Source of the DNA: Gordonia sp. UBA5067
Lineage (GTDB): Bacteria; Actinomycetota; Actinomycetes; Mycobacteriales; Mycobacteriaceae
DNA: 53,257 nucleotides
Assembly (NCBI RefSeq): GCF_002414845.1
Contig: NZ_DIAX01000045.1
Coordinates: 116,006 to 169,262, forward strand
Direction: 5' to 3'
The translations under genes and the position numbers were made by a program. Positions within the stretch are counted from its first letter, which is position 1. The number at the start of each line of letters is the position of its first letter. Below the pieces are notes generated by a model that worked only from the letters and a program-made list of their open reading frames with translations, had not been told where the DNA came from and did not search any database. Below are positions 7,652 through 16,690 of this stretch, in pieces.

Positions 7652-8308
7652 ATGACGTCGCTGTCTCCAAGTCGGCCGGCCGCCAGGATTCCTGGCCCGT
7701 CGGTCGCGCGTCTGGCGTCGTACCTGACCGCGCTGCGCGACCGCGCCGCCAACGGTGTGACGGTTGTCTCCAGTGCTGAATTGGCCGAAGTTGCGGGCGT
7801 CAATCCACTCATCCTGCGCAAGGACCTGTCGTACGTCGGCGGGCACGGTGTGCGCGGTGTCGGCTATCAGGTGCACAAGCTGATCGCGACCGTCGCGATG
7901 GCGCTGCACAGCGATTCTGCTCAACTGGTGGCGCTGGCCGGGGTCGGTTCACTCGGACAAGCCCTGATCGCCCACACCGGTCGCGACCGGCGCTTCACCG
8001 TCGGCGCCCTCTTCGACGACGAGCCGGGCCTGGTCGGTGCGCGGTTGTCCCCGGACGGTCCGGTGATCGCCCCACTGCACGACATCGGCGGCACCGGCGA
8101 CGACGGCGAGCCCTTTGATATCGGCGTCATCGCCACCCGCGACGAACTCGCCCAGGAAGTGTGTGATGCGTTCGCGACCGCCGGGGTCCAGCAGATCCTC
8201 AACGTCACGCCGGTTTCCCTGACTCCCCGAGACGGCGTATCAATCCGACAGATTGACCTAGCCTTGGAACTACAGTTGCTGTCGTTCGCAGCGGCGGGGA
8301 AAAGGTGA
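7652..8308 (+). CDS. rex: Redox-sensing transcriptional repressor Rex
   Basis: Protein of 218 residues. The N-terminal winged helix (residues about 12-75) includes the Rex hallmarks [20 protein letters not shown] followed by [14 protein letters not shown]. The Rossmann domain begins [17 protein letters not shown] (GxGxxG) and binds NADH/NAD+. Rex releases its operators when the NADH/NAD+ ratio rises. In Streptomyces coelicolor it lies in a rex-hemACD operon and represses respiratory genes. Here rex is followed 7 bp later by hemA in the same arrangement, which supports control of haem and respiratory genes by redox state. Confidence 0.95.
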   Translation: MTSLSPSRPAARIPGPSVARLASYLTALRDRAANGVTVVSSAELAEVAGVNPLILRKDLSYVGGHGVRGVGYQVHKLIATVAMALHSDSAQLVALAGVGSLGQALIAHTGRDRRFTVGALFDDEPGLVGARLSPDGPVIAPLHDIGGTGDDGEPFDIGVIATRDELAQEVCDAFATAGVQQILNVTPVSLTPRDGVSIRQIDLALELQLLSFAAAGKR

Positions 8309-8315
8309 ACGTGTT

Positions 8316-9692
8316 GTGAGTGTGCTGTTGTTCGGCGTATCGCATCGCAGCGCTCCGGTGGGAGTGCTGGAACGGTTGGCGATTTCGGAGCATGATCGGC
8401 CGAAGATCGTCGATCGTCTCCTTGCGGCGCCCACCATGTCAGAGGCGATGGTCGTCTCCACCTGCAACCGCATCGAGATATACGCCGTGGTCGACGCCTT
8501 CCACCCGGCACTCGAAGCCGTGGGCGACGTGCTCGGCGAGCATTCCGGTCTGACCATCAACGAAATGACTGCACACGCCTACGTGCGGTACTCCGAGGCG
8601 GCGGCCGAACACCTCTTCACCGTCGCCGCCGGGCTGGACTCCCTGGTCGTCGGCGAGCAGCAGATTCTGGGTCAGATCCGCGGTGCCTATGCCAGCGCCG
8701 ACGCCAACCGGACAGCCGGCCGGGTTCTACACGAGCTTGCGCAGCAGGCGCTGCGGGTCGGCAAGAGGGTGCACAGCGAGACCGGGATCGACCGCGCGGG
8801 CGCCTCGGTCGTGTCGGTGGCGCTGCACCGGGCACGGGGAATCCTGGCGGCCTCGGATGCTGAACTGCGGCGCGGTGTAGTCCTTGGCGCAGGCGCCATG
8901 GGAGGCCTGTCGGCGGTGCACCTGGCGCGCGAGGGCGTCGCGGAGATCACCGTGGTCAACCGCAGTGTCGAGAAGGCCCGCCGCCTCGCCGACAACGTCG
9001 CCGCCAACCATCCCGATGTGGTGGCGGTGGGGGTCGGCCTCGACGGGATGTCCGAGGCGATGGCCGCCGCCGACGTCATGATGACCTGTTCCGGATCGGT
9101 CGGATCGGTGGTCAGCGTCGCCGAGGTGCACCATGCACTCGCCGCGCGCACTGCCGCAACGCCGCTCGTGATTTGCGATCTCGGCCTGCCTCGCAACGTC
9201 GATCCGGCGGCCGGCCGCCTACCGGGAGTCGAGCTGATCGACATCGAAGGTTTGCGCGGCGATTCACAGACGCAGGCGGCCGAGACCGACGTCGTGGGGG
9301 CGCGTGCGATCGTCGCCGCCGAACTCGCCGACTACCTCGCCGCGCAGCGCCGTGCCGAAGTGACGCCGACGGTGACGGCACTGCGTCAGCGGGCCAGCGA
9401 GGTCGTCCAGGCAGAGATGCTGCGCCTGGAGTCGCGGCTGCCGGCGATGTCTGACGCCGAGCGCGACGAAGTCGCCAAGACCGTGCGGCGCGTCGTCGAC
9501 AAGCTTCTCCATGCCCCGACGGTGCGGGTGAAGCAACTCGCGGCTACGGCCAACGGCGACCAGTACGCGCAGGCGCTGCGCGAGCTGTTCGAACTGCGGC
9601 CCGGCGCCGCCGAATCGGTGTCGATATCCGACGTTGAAGCGATGCGGCTGCCCGATCCAACCGTCCGGCGCAGCCAGGAAGGGCAATGGTGA
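8316..9692 (+). CDS. hemA: Glutamyl-tRNA reductase
   Basis: Reduces glutamyl-tRNA(Glu) to glutamate-1-semialdehyde with NADPH, the committed step of the C5 tetrapyrrole pathway. The catalytic cysteine lies in [12 protein letters not shown] (Cys50). The second motif is [15 protein letters not shown], and the NADPH domain begins [18 protein letters not shown]-terminal dimerisation helix region runs from about 330 onward. Length of 458 residues is typical. The GTG at 8316 follows an AAAAGG element. The gene lies between rex and hemC; its last 7 bp overlap hemC. Confidence 0.97.
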   Translation: MSVLLFGVSHRSAPVGVLERLAISEHDRPKIVDRLLAAPTMSEAMVVSTCNRIEIYAVVDAFHPALEAVGDVLGEHSGLTINEMTAHAYVRYSEAAAEHLFTVAAGLDSLVVGEQQILGQIRGAYASADANRTAGRVLHELAQQALRVGKRVHSETGIDRAGASVVSVALHRARGILAASDAELRRGVVLGAGAMGGLSAVHLAREGVAEITVVNRSVEKARRLADNVAANHPDVVAVGVGLDGMSEAMAAADVMMTCSGSVGSVVSVAEVHHALAARTAATPLVICDLGLPRNVDPAAGRLPGVELIDIEGLRGDSQTQAAETDVVGARAIVAAELADYLAAQRRAEVTPTVTALRQRASEVVQAEMLRLESRLPAMSDAERDEVAKTVRRVVDKLLHAPTVRVKQLAATANGDQYAQALRELFELRPGAAESVSISDVEAMRLPDPTVRRSQEGQW

Positions 9693-10618
9693 CCCCGGCG
9701 GTACTCCGGGTCGGAACCCGTGGGTCACTCCTCGCGACCACTCAGGCCGGCCACGTCGCGCAGGCCTTGACCGATGCCGGGCACCCCGCAGAACTGGTAA
9801 TCATCAAGACCGAGGGAGACCTGTCGGCCGCACCTGTGGCCGAGATCGGTGTCGGTGTCTTCACCACCGCGTTGCGCATCGCGCTGCGAAACGATGAAAT
9901 CGACGTCGCGGTGCACTCGTACAAAGATCTCCCGACCGCCCCCGAGTCAGATCTCGTAATAGCCGCCGTCCCGCCACGAGAGGATGCCAGAGATGCGCTG
10001 GTCAGCGTAGGAAACCGGGTCCTTGGCGAGTTGCCCGTCGGGGCGACGGTGGGCACCTCGGCGCCCCGCCGGATCGCACAGCTTAGAGCATCGGGTCTCG
10101 GTTTGGAAATTCGCCCCCTAAGAGGCAACCTTGATTCTCGGTTGGGCAAAGTCGCCAACGGTGAACTCGACGCAGTCGTGGTTGCCCGGGCCGGGTTGGC
10201 CCGCATCGGCAGGACCGAGGTCATTGCCGAGGCGTTCGACCCGGTAGTGCTACTACCGGCACCGGCCCAGGGTGCCCTGGCCGTCGAGTGTCGTGCCGAC
10301 GATGCCCAGCTGGTGAGCACGCTCGCCACGTTGGACGATCCGTCCTCTCGTGCCGCGGTCGATGCCGAGCGCGCACTGCTGGCGGCCCTGGAGGCCGGCT
10401 GCACCGCGCCGGTGGGAGCCTACGCCGAGGTCGTCGAGTCACTCGATGACGACGGTCGGGTCTTCCTCGAGCTGTCCCTGCGCGCAGCGGTCGCAGCCGT
10501 CGACGGATCAGATGTGATCCGGAGTTCGGCGGTCGGACCGATCGGGCAGGCAGCGGACGTGGGGCGCGCGCTTGCTGCGGAAATGTTGGAGTCGGGAGCC
10601 GCATCGCTTCTGGCCTAG
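9686..10618 (+). CDS. hemC: Hydroxymethylbilane synthase (porphobilinogen deaminase)
   Basis: Condenses four porphobilinogen molecules into hydroxymethylbilane. Motifs visible are [19 protein letters not shown] at the N-terminus, VHSYKDLPT with the catalytic Asp region, [13 protein letters not shown], and [14 protein letters not shown]. The dipyrromethane-attaching cysteine is in [13 protein letters not shown]. Length of 310 residues is normal. The ATG at 9686 has AGGAAGGG just upstream and overlaps the end of hemA, indicating coupling. Confidence 0.97.
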   Translation: MVTPAVLRVGTRGSLLATTQAGHVAQALTDAGHPAELVIIKTEGDLSAAPVAEIGVGVFTTALRIALRNDEIDVAVHSYKDLPTAPESDLVIAAVPPREDARDALVSVGNRVLGELPVGATVGTSAPRRIAQLRASGLGLEIRPLRGNLDSRLGKVANGELDAVVVARAGLARIGRTEVIAEAFDPVVLLPAPAQGALAVECRADDAQLVSTLATLDDPSSRAAVDAERALLAALEAGCTAPVGAYAEVVESLDDDGRVFLELSLRAAVAAVDGSDVIRSSAVGPIGQAADVGRALAAEMLESGAASLLA

Positions 10619-10631
10619 CTGACGAACTACC

Positions 10632-10645
10632 ACCCCCGCGGGGGT
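10632..10645. repeat. Perfect 14-bp GC palindrome between hemC and hemD
   Basis: ACCCCCGCGGGGGT is self-complementary and lies in the 43-bp gap between hemC and hemD. It could form an RNA hairpin acting as an attenuator, processing signal or weak terminator, lowering expression of hemD relative to hemC. Confidence 0.6.
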
Positions 10646-10661
10646 AGGAGAGTGCGAGTAG

Positions 10662-12305
10662 ATGAGCCGGACGAAAAAGGTCACCCCGGGGCGGATCCTG
10701 TTCGTGGGCGCCGGGCCCGGCGACCCCGACCTGTTGACAGTCCGGGCGCGCAGTGTGCTGACCAACGCGACAATCGCCTACATCGATCCCGATGTGCCGC
10801 CGGGCGTCGTGGACCTGATCGGTTCAGCCCACCGGCCCGAGGTCGCACCCACGCCCCGTCGGACCAAGGCCGCCGAGGTCGAGCGCGTCCAGGATGACGA
10901 CGGGGACGTCGCAGTCGAGGAGGGCGCCGAGGATCCGGTCAGCGTGCATCCCGCGCTCGGGGACCCGGCCGATGTCGCCAAGACCCTCGTCGCGTCGGCG
11001 AAGGCCGGCGTCGATGTCGTCCGGGTCGTTGCCGGTGACCCGCTGACATCCAACGCAGTGCTGGCCGAGGTCACCGCGGTCACGCGGACCTCCGTCGCAT
11101 TCGAGGTGCTGCCCGGGCTCCCGGCCGCGGCCGTCGTACCGAGCTACGCGGGCATGCCGCTGGGTTCGGGCTACACCGTCGCCGACGTGCGCGGCGACGT
11201 CGACTGGGCCGGTCTGGCGGCCGCCCCCGGACCGCTGGTGCTGCACGGCACCGCCAGTCACCTGGCGCAGGCCGCGGCCGCTCTGATCGAGAGCGGGTTG
11301 GCGGCGGGTACCCCGGTGGCGATCACGATTAACGGCACGACCTGTGCGCAGCGGACCATCGAGGCAACGCTGGAGACCGCCGCCGAGCACGGTGGCGAAC
11401 TCGCTGGACCGCTGTTGCTCACCGTCGGCAAGGTCGTGGCGCAGCGCGGCAAACTCTCCTGGTGGGAGTCGCGCGCGCTGTACGGCTGGACGGTGCTGGT
11501 GCCGCGCACCAAGGAACAGGCCGCGGAGATGAGTGAGCGCCTCGTCGGGCACGGCGCCATCCCCAAGGAGGTGCCGACCATTGCGGTGGAGCCGCCGCGG
11601 TCGCCGGCGCAGATGGAGCGTGCGGTCAAGGGACTCGTCGACGGCCGCTACCAGTGGGTGGTGTTCACCTCCACCAACTCGGTGCGCGCCGTGTGGGAGA
11701 AGTTCGCCGAATTCGGTCTGGATGCCCGTGCGTTCTCCGGTGTGAAGATCGCCTGCGTCGGTGAGGCCACCGCGGAGCGCGTCCGCGCCTTCGGCATCGA
11801 ACCCGAACTGGTGCCGTCCGGCGAGCAGTCGTCGCTGGGTCTGCTGGAGGACTTCCCGCCGTATGACGAGGTATTCGACCCGGTCAACCGGGTGCTGCTG
11901 CCGCGCGCCGACATCGCCACCGAGACCCTCGCGGAGGGCCTACGCGACCGGGGCTGGGAGATCGATGATGTCACCGCCTACCGCACGGTCCGCGCTGCAC
12001 CACCGCCCGCGCAGACCCGGGAGATGATCAAGACCGGCGGGTTCGACGCCGTGTGCTTCACGTCGAGCTCGACGGTGCGCAACCTCGTCGGTATCGCCGG
12101 CAAGCCGCACGCCCGGACGATCGTCGCCTGTATCGGCCCGAAGACGGCAGAGACCGCCGTTGAGTTCGGTCTGCGCGTCGACGTCCGCCCAGAGACGGCG
12201 TCCGTCGCGGACCTGGTCGAGGCGCTGGCCGCGCATGCCGCGCGACTGCGCGCCGAGGGGGCGCTGCCCCCGCCGCGCAAGAAGTCGCGCCGGTCGCGGT
12301 CATAG
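10662..12305 (+). CDS. hemD: Uroporphyrinogen-III methyltransferase-like/uroporphyrinogen-III synthase fusion
   Basis: A 547-residue two-domain protein. Residues about 1-260 resemble the SUMT/CobA methyltransferase fold: LFVGAGPGDPDLLTVRARSVL, AGDPLTSNAVLAEV, then FEVLPGLPAAAVVPSYAGMPLG. An acidic insert (EVERVQDDDGDVAVEEGAED) interrupts it near residues 70-90. Residues about 270-530 are HemD: YGWTVLVPRTKEQAAEMS, WVVFTSTNSVRAV, and DAVCFTSSSTVRNL. HemD closes hydroxymethylbilane to uroporphyrinogen III. The N-terminal half departs from the active SUMT consensus around the GGDP loop and may be degenerate. Fusion is typical of Actinobacteria (Rv0511). Confidence 0.93.
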   Translation: MSRTKKVTPGRILFVGAGPGDPDLLTVRARSVLTNATIAYIDPDVPPGVVDLIGSAHRPEVAPTPRRTKAAEVERVQDDDGDVAVEEGAEDPVSVHPALGDPADVAKTLVASAKAGVDVVRVVAGDPLTSNAVLAEVTAVTRTSVAFEVLPGLPAAAVVPSYAGMPLGSGYTVADVRGDVDWAGLAAAPGPLVLHGTASHLAQAAAALIESGLAAGTPVAITINGTTCAQRTIEATLETAAEHGGELAGPLLLTVGKVVAQRGKLSWWESRALYGWTVLVPRTKEQAAEMSERLVGHGAIPKEVPTIAVEPPRSPAQMERAVKGLVDGRYQWVVFTSTNSVRAVWEKFAEFGLDARAFSGVKIACVGEATAERVRAFGIEPELVPSGEQSSLGLLEDFPPYDEVFDPVNRVLLPRADIATETLAEGLRDRGWEIDDVTAYRTVRAAPPPAQTREMIKTGGFDAVCFTSSSTVRNLVGIAGKPHARTIVACIGPKTAETAVEFGLRVDVRPETASVADLVEALAAHAARLRAEGALPPPRKKSRRSRS

Positions 12306-12310
12306 GTTTC

Positions 12311-12316
12311 TACACT
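12311..12316 (+). promoter_or_regulatory. -10 box for leaderless hemB transcript
   Basis: TACACT lies 7 nt before the GTG at 12324. It offers hemB its own leaderless promoter inside the hem gene cluster and supports the GTG at 12324 rather than the ATG at 12348. Confidence 0.5.
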
Positions 12317-12323
12317 CGACTCT

Positions 12324-13346
12324 GTGACGCCACGTGATAACAGTGCGATGACTCATCCCGACGGCATTGCCGGGCCGAGGGTGCGTCCGCGACGGCTGCG
12401 GTCGACGGCGGCCATTCGTCGCCTCGTCGCCCAGACCGATGTCGCGCCGAGACACCTGGTGCTGCCCATGTTCGTCGCCGACGGACTTGCCGAACCCAAA
12501 CCGATCGTGTCGATGCCGGGGGTCGCGCAGCACACGATGGATTCGCTGCGCGTGGCCGCAGACCAGGCCGTCGCCGCCGGGGTCGGGGGCCTGATGCTAT
12601 TCGGCGTACCGTGCGCACAGGACAAGGACACCATCGGCTCTGGTGCCGACAGCGCCGATGGGATCCTCAACCGGGCGCTGGCCGCATTGCGCGCCGACCT
12701 CGGTGATGACACCGTCCTGATGGCCGATACCTGTCTCGACGAGTTCACCGACCACGGGCACTGCGGGGTCGTCGATGCGGCCGGCCGGGTCGACAACGAC
12801 GCCACCCTGGACCGTTACGGTGCGATGGCTGTTGCACAGGCCCGGGCCGGTGCGCACATGCTCGGGCCGAGTGGAATGATGGACGGTCAGATCGCCGCCA
12901 TCCGTGCCGCGCTCGACGAGGCCGGCCACCCCGACACCGCAGTGCTGGCGTACACCGCCAAGTACGCCTCGGCGTTCTACGGGCCGTTTCGCGACGCTGT
13001 GGATTCGTCGCTGGTGGGCGACCGCCGCACTTATCAGCAGGACCCGGCCAACCGTGCCGAAGCGCTGCGCGAACTGGAACTCGATCTTGCCGAGGGGGCC
13101 GACGCGGTGATGGTGAAACCGGCGATGGGATACCTCGACGTGCTCGCCGACGTCGCGGCGTCGACGACGGTGCCGGTGGCGGCCTATCAGGTCAGCGGCG
13201 AGTACTCGATGATCACCGCCGCGGCCGAGCGGGGGTGGATCGACCGTCGTGCGGCGATCCTGGAGTCGCTTACGTCGATCCGGCGGGCCGGCGCGTCGGT
13301 AGTCCTGACGTACTGGGCTGCCGAAGTCGCCGATTGGCTGCGGTGA
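12324..13346 (+). CDS. hemB: Delta-aminolevulinic acid dehydratase (porphobilinogen synthase)
   Basis: Joins two 5-aminolevulinate molecules into porphobilinogen. Motifs are [23 protein letters not shown], the first Schiff-base lysine in [16 protein letters not shown], and the second in [12 protein letters not shown]. Length is 340 residues. The metal-ligand segment reads CxD(x7)C (Cys137, Asp139, Cys147): the middle cysteine of the CxC(x7)C zinc type is replaced by Asp. The enzyme is therefore a mixed type between zinc-dependent and magnesium-dependent forms. It is the last gene of the hem run. Confidence 0.96.
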   Translation: MTPRDNSAMTHPDGIAGPRVRPRRLRSTAAIRRLVAQTDVAPRHLVLPMFVADGLAEPKPIVSMPGVAQHTMDSLRVAADQAVAAGVGGLMLFGVPCAQDKDTIGSGADSADGILNRALAALRADLGDDTVLMADTCLDEFTDHGHCGVVDAAGRVDNDATLDRYGAMAVAQARAGAHMLGPSGMMDGQIAAIRAALDEAGHPDTAVLAYTAKYASAFYGPFRDAVDSSLVGDRRTYQQDPANRAEALRELELDLAEGADAVMVKPAMGYLDVLADVAASTTVPVAAYQVSGEYSMITAAAERGWIDRRAAILESLTSIRRAGASVVLTYWAAEVADWLR

Positions 13347-13370
13347 CGCGCCGGTAAGTAGCCTGAACCC

Positions 13371-14090
13371 ATGACGTACCCCCAACTACCTCAACCGGTG
13401 GGCGCTGCCGCGCCGGAGCCGCCGCAGCGGCCCGCCCTGGCCGCTTCGGTCGCCATCGCTACCGAGCTGTGGCTGGTGGTCATCGCGGCCCTGGCGGTGG
13501 CGCAGCTCGGCAGCTATCCGCTGGCCCGTGATGCGATGGACCAGCACCTGGCCGGCCTGCCGAAAGACGCGAGCGAATCTGCGCGCCGGTCGGCGGAGCT
13601 GATGACCAACCCGGGACTGATCATCGCCACCCTCGTCGTCGCCGTGCTGGTGGGCGCGGTGATCGCGCTGATCGTCATGTACTTCTTGCGGGCCGGCCAC
13701 AACTGGGCCCGCCTCATCCTTTCCGGGTTGAGTGCCTACGTGCTGGTAGGTGCGGTGATGGCGTTCACCGGGCAGCCGACGTGGACACAGGCGCCGCAGA
13801 TCATCGCCGCGGGCTGCGCCGGCGGTGCCCTGCTCCTGTTGATGCGCCGTGATTCCGATACGTACTGTCGGGAAATGGGTGAATTCCGCGCTCTGGTCAA
13901 GGCGCCGGCTGTGTCGGCCGCAGGGCAGCCCGGAGGATGGTCCCAGCAGGGTCCGGCCCAGCAGGGTCCGGCCCAGCAGTATCCGGCCCAGCCGCATCCG
14001 CCCCAGCAGTACCCGAATCATCCGGGCGCCCACCGGCCACCGCCCACGTCACACCAACCGCCGGACGGGTCGGGAGGCACGCGTGAGTGA
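13371..14090 (+). CDS. Membrane protein with Gln/Pro-rich C-terminal repeats
   Basis: Protein of 239 residues with about four hydrophobic segments: LWLVVIAALAVAQL, LIIATLVVAVLVGAVIALIVMYFL, LILSGLSAYVLVGAVMAF, and IIAAGCAGGALLLLM. The last 50 residues are a hydrophilic tail of QQGPA-like pentapeptides and His/Pro. Family unknown. TAGCCT ends 6 nt before the ATG, so a leaderless transcript is likely. It overlaps the next gene by 8 bp, suggesting the two membrane proteins work together. Confidence 0.75.
   Translation: MTYPQLPQPVGAAAPEPPQRPALAASVAIATELWLVVIAALAVAQLGSYPLARDAMDQHLAGLPKDASESARRSAELMTNPGLIIATLVVAVLVGAVIALIVMYFLRAGHNWARLILSGLSAYVLVGAVMAFTGQPTWTQAPQIIAAGCAGGALLLLMRRDSDTYCREMGEFRALVKAPAVSAAGQPGGWSQQGPAQQGPAQQYPAQPHPPQQYPNHPGAHRPPPTSHQPPDGSGGTRE
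13942..14016 (+). repeat. Five 15-bp tandem repeats encoding QQGPA-like pentapeptides
   Basis: Five consecutive units of the form CCCAGCAGGGTCCGG; the first two are identical and the rest diverge. They encode the Gln/Pro-rich tail of the membrane protein. Copy number is likely to vary between strains. Confidence 0.9.
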
Positions 14091-14667
14091 GGCTGACGAG
14101 ACTGGCGCAGCCGGGTTTGGCGAGGACGTCGTCGAGGACGCCGCGCCGGGTGACGACGAGGTCGCCGAGGCCGGGGACGGACTGTCGCCGCTCCCCGAGG
14201 ACGTGGGCGAGGTTTTGCTCGCCGAGTCGGGCAGCGGATGGTGGCCGATCGCCATCGGCCCGCTGCTGGTCGGTGCGGTCCTGACGATGGAGGCGCTCGG
14301 CCCCGGGCAAATCCACTGGCCGGTGATGATGATCTTCCTCATCGTCATCACCGGGCCGGTCTACCTTTTCATCACCGCGGCGCGCAAATATGCGAGTGTC
14401 GAACTGACCGAGAAGACGCTGCGTTGCGGGACCCGCCGGATCAACCTGTCCGATATCGGCACGATCTACCCGCCGAATAACGGCGGTGAGTACAAGGACT
14501 GGGAGAAGGCGCCGGCGCTCGGTGAGCTGCCCGCCGTCCCCCGCGGGCGCAAGGGCATCGGCGTCAAGATGGTCAACGGCAAACTCGCGCAAGCCTGGGC
14601 CCGCGACGTGGACCGTCTGCGCACCGAGCTCACCCAGGCGCATCTTGCTGTACAGCTGGGGCTCTAA
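14083..14667 (+). CDS. Conserved two-span membrane protein (Rv0513-like)
   Basis: Protein of 194 residues from the GTG at 14083, which overlaps the previous gene. The first 55 residues are acidic and probably disordered. Two transmembrane segments follow (WPIAIGPLLVGAVLTMEAL and HWPVMMIFLIVITGPVYLFI). The C-terminal domain, about 90 residues, begins KYASVELTEKTLRCGTRRI and has a PH-like look, as in bacterial PH (YdbT/DUF304-like) proteins; this is a tentative reading. Position after hemB matches Rv0513. Its stop overlaps the stop of the convergent acyl-CoA dehydrogenase gene. Confidence 0.72.
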   Translation: MSEADETGAAGFGEDVVEDAAPGDDEVAEAGDGLSPLPEDVGEVLLAESGSGWWPIAIGPLLVGAVLTMEALGPGQIHWPVMMIFLIVITGPVYLFITAARKYASVELTEKTLRCGTRRINLSDIGTIYPPNNGGEYKDWEKAPALGELPAVPRGRKGIGVKMVNGKLAQAWARDVDRLRTELTQAHLAVQLGL

Positions 14668-16631
14668 CCCTGCTCCAGCATGGGGGCGACGAGGAGTTCC
14701 TCGGGGATGCCGAAGGCCTCGACCAGGGTCCGCGCCTGGGGCCGCAGGTCTGCGCACAGCTGGTTGACCCCGCGCCGGATCGCCTTGGCCCGCTCCACCG
14801 AGACATGCCGGTGCATGAGGAACCAAGACAGGTCGGCTTCGAGCGCGGAGTAGACGAACAGGTCACACACTGTGCCGAGGACCTCGGCCGCGGACTTCGA
14901 ATCGCACTCGTCGATGGCCTGGATGAAGGATTCGAGGACCTGGCGCTCGATGCCGGCGGTGGCCGCCGCGAGGAGGTGGTCCTGCGCGTCGTTGAACACG
15001 GCGAACGGGTCGTCGGCGTCGGCGGCTCGGCGCAATCGCTGTGCACAGGTGCGCTGTAGGTGGTCTTCGCGATTGCGGAGCAACCGGACCTGGGTCGCCC
15101 GGTCGGTCAGGTCTGACTTGTCCGGATCCTCGTCGGAGGAGTCGAGCAGGGTCTGCACGACCTGCCGGACGGCGGTCTTCTCCGCGACGACGTCGCCGAC
15201 CAGGCCGGCGACCAGGCGCACCCATCCGACCGTGCTGAGTCCGCGCATCTCGTCGGAGTACATGCCGAGCATCTCCTTGCCGACGAGCTGGGTCAGTACC
15301 GTGTTGTCGCCCTCGAAGGTGGTGAACACGTCGATGTCGCCGCGCAGGATCGACAGCTGGTTCTCAGCCATGTAACCGGCCCCGCCGCAGGCTTCGCGGC
15401 ATACGTTGATGGTGTGGCTGGCGTGGGCGCTGCCGTAGGACTTCAGGCCGGCGGCCCAGCTCTCCAGCAGCCGCTGGCGATGCGGTTCGACGCCGTCCGG
15501 CTCCTGAGACTGCACGTCGTGCAGCTCAGCGGTCAGTTCATTCTGCGCAAAGGCCAGCGCATACGATTTGGCGAGCAGCGGCAAGAGTTTGCGCTGATGG
15601 GCGCGGTAGTCCATGATCGTGATCTCCTGCGCCCCGTCGGGTGCGTCGAACTGCCTGCGAACCAGCGCATACCGCACGGCCAGCGTCAGTGCTTTGCGGG
15701 CGGCGGCCCCGGCGGTGGCGCCCACCGAGACACGACCGCGGATGAGGGTGCCGAGCATGGTGAAGAAGCGCCGGTTGTCACCCTCGATGGGGGAGCTGTA
15801 GGTGCCGTCGGCGGCGACGTCGGCGTAGCGGTTCAGCAGATTCTCGGCGGGAATGCGCGCTTCGTCGAACACGATGCGGCCGTTGTCGACGCCGCGCAGC
15901 CCGCCCTTGTACCCGCAGTCGGAGGTGGTGACGCCGGGCAGGTCGTTGCCGTCGGCGTCGCGAAGCGGCACGAAGAAGCAGTGCACACCGTGGTCGCGGG
16001 GCTCTTCGCCCGGACCCGCGGTGATCAGCTGGGCGAACACCGCCGAGACGGTGGCGTGTTCGGCTGCGCCGCCGATGTAGTCCTTGCGGGCCAGTGGCGT
16101 CGTCGACGCGATGACGAACTCCTGCGTGGCGGGATCGTAGGTGGCGGTGGTTTCCAGCGCCTGCACATTGGAGCCGTGCCCGGTCTCGGTCATGCCGAAG
16201 CTCCCGAGCAAGTCGAGGTTGATGATGTCGGCCACGTAGCGCCGATGATGACGCTCGGTGCCGAGGTTCTCGATCGCGCCGCCGAACAACCCCCACTGCA
16301 CACCGGATTTGACCATCAGGGACAGGTCCGCATAACCGAGCATCTCGATGCCGGTGATCGCCGTGCCGACATCGCCGGTGCCGCCGTGGTCGGCGCGAAA
16401 GCCGGCGGCGGCGAAGTCGGCGGCGGCGAGTTCGGTCATCTCCGCCAGGATCTTCGCGCGCGACGCACTGAGATCCAGGGACGGGTCGGGCAGCAGATCG
16501 CGCCGATTCAGTGCCGCGCGAAGCTCGTCGCGGGTGGCCTGCCACCGGCCGTCGAGCGCAGCCCGCAGTCCGTCGAGGGTGGTCGTGTCGTCGAGTTGGC
16601 CGGGACCGGTCGGATCTGTCTGCGCCGCCAT
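14664..16631 (-). CDS. Acyl-CoA dehydrogenase/oxidase family protein
   Basis: A 655-residue flavoprotein, longer than the 380-400 residues of standard acyl-CoA dehydrogenases and close to acyl-CoA oxidases. The FAD-binding motif is GSFGMTETGHGSNVQALETTA. Later segments include GVHCFFVPLRDADG, LLNRYADV, GRVSVGATAGAAARKAL, YVLVRRQF-like, and CREACGGAGYMAENQL with the glycine-rich helix. Substrate is unknown. TATGGT lies 6 nt before the ATG at 16631, giving a leaderless promoter. It overlaps the preceding gene tail-to-tail by 3 bp, and shares a divergent region of 59 bp with the SGNH lipoprotein gene. Confidence 0.9.
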   Translation of the reverse strand: MAAQTDPTGPGQLDDTTTLDGLRAALDGRWQATRDELRAALNRRDLLPDPSLDLSASRAKILAEMTELAAADFAAAGFRADHGGTGDVGTAITGIEMLGYADLSLMVKSGVQWGLFGGAIENLGTERHHRRYVADIINLDLLGSFGMTETGHGSNVQALETTATYDPATQEFVIASTTPLARKDYIGGAAEHATVSAVFAQLITAGPGEEPRDHGVHCFFVPLRDADGNDLPGVTTSDCGYKGGLRGVDNGRIVFDEARIPAENLLNRYADVAADGTYSSPIEGDNRRFFTMLGTLIRGRVSVGATAGAAARKALTLAVRYALVRRQFDAPDGAQEITIMDYRAHQRKLLPLLAKSYALAFAQNELTAELHDVQSQEPDGVEPHRQRLLESWAAGLKSYGSAHASHTINVCREACGGAGYMAENQLSILRGDIDVFTTFEGDNTVLTQLVGKEMLGMYSDEMRGLSTVGWVRLVAGLVGDVVAEKTAVRQVVQTLLDSSDEDPDKSDLTDRATQVRLLRNREDHLQRTCAQRLRRAADADDPFAVFNDAQDHLLAAATAGIERQVLESFIQAIDECDSKSAAEVLGTVCDLFVYSALEADLSWFLMHRHVSVERAKAIRRGVNQLCADLRPQARTLVEAFGIPEELLVAPMLEQG

Positions 16632-16637
16632 GGTTCC

Positions 16638-16643
16638 ACCATA
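16638..16643 (-). promoter_or_regulatory. -10 box for leaderless acyl-CoA dehydrogenase transcript
   Basis: TATGGT on the minus strand, 6 nt before the ATG at 16631. Its partner on the plus strand at 16678-16683 serves the divergent SGNH gene. Confidence 0.5.
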
Positions 16644-16677
16644 GGGGTCAGGCAGCCCGCCGTTGTGGAGTGCGGCC

Positions 16678-16683
16678 TAACCT
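16678..16683 (+). promoter_or_regulatory. -10 box for leaderless SGNH lipoprotein transcript
   Basis: TAACCT lies 7 nt before the GTG at 16691. It supports that start, which also places the lipoprotein signal peptide at the N-terminus. Confidence 0.55.
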
Positions 16684-16690
16684 CGAACGC

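Noticed and set aside
8300..8320. Possible Rex operator near the rex/hemA junction (GTGAACGTGTTGTG)
   Set aside because: The half-sites are not in inverted orientation with the spacing of a Rex operator.
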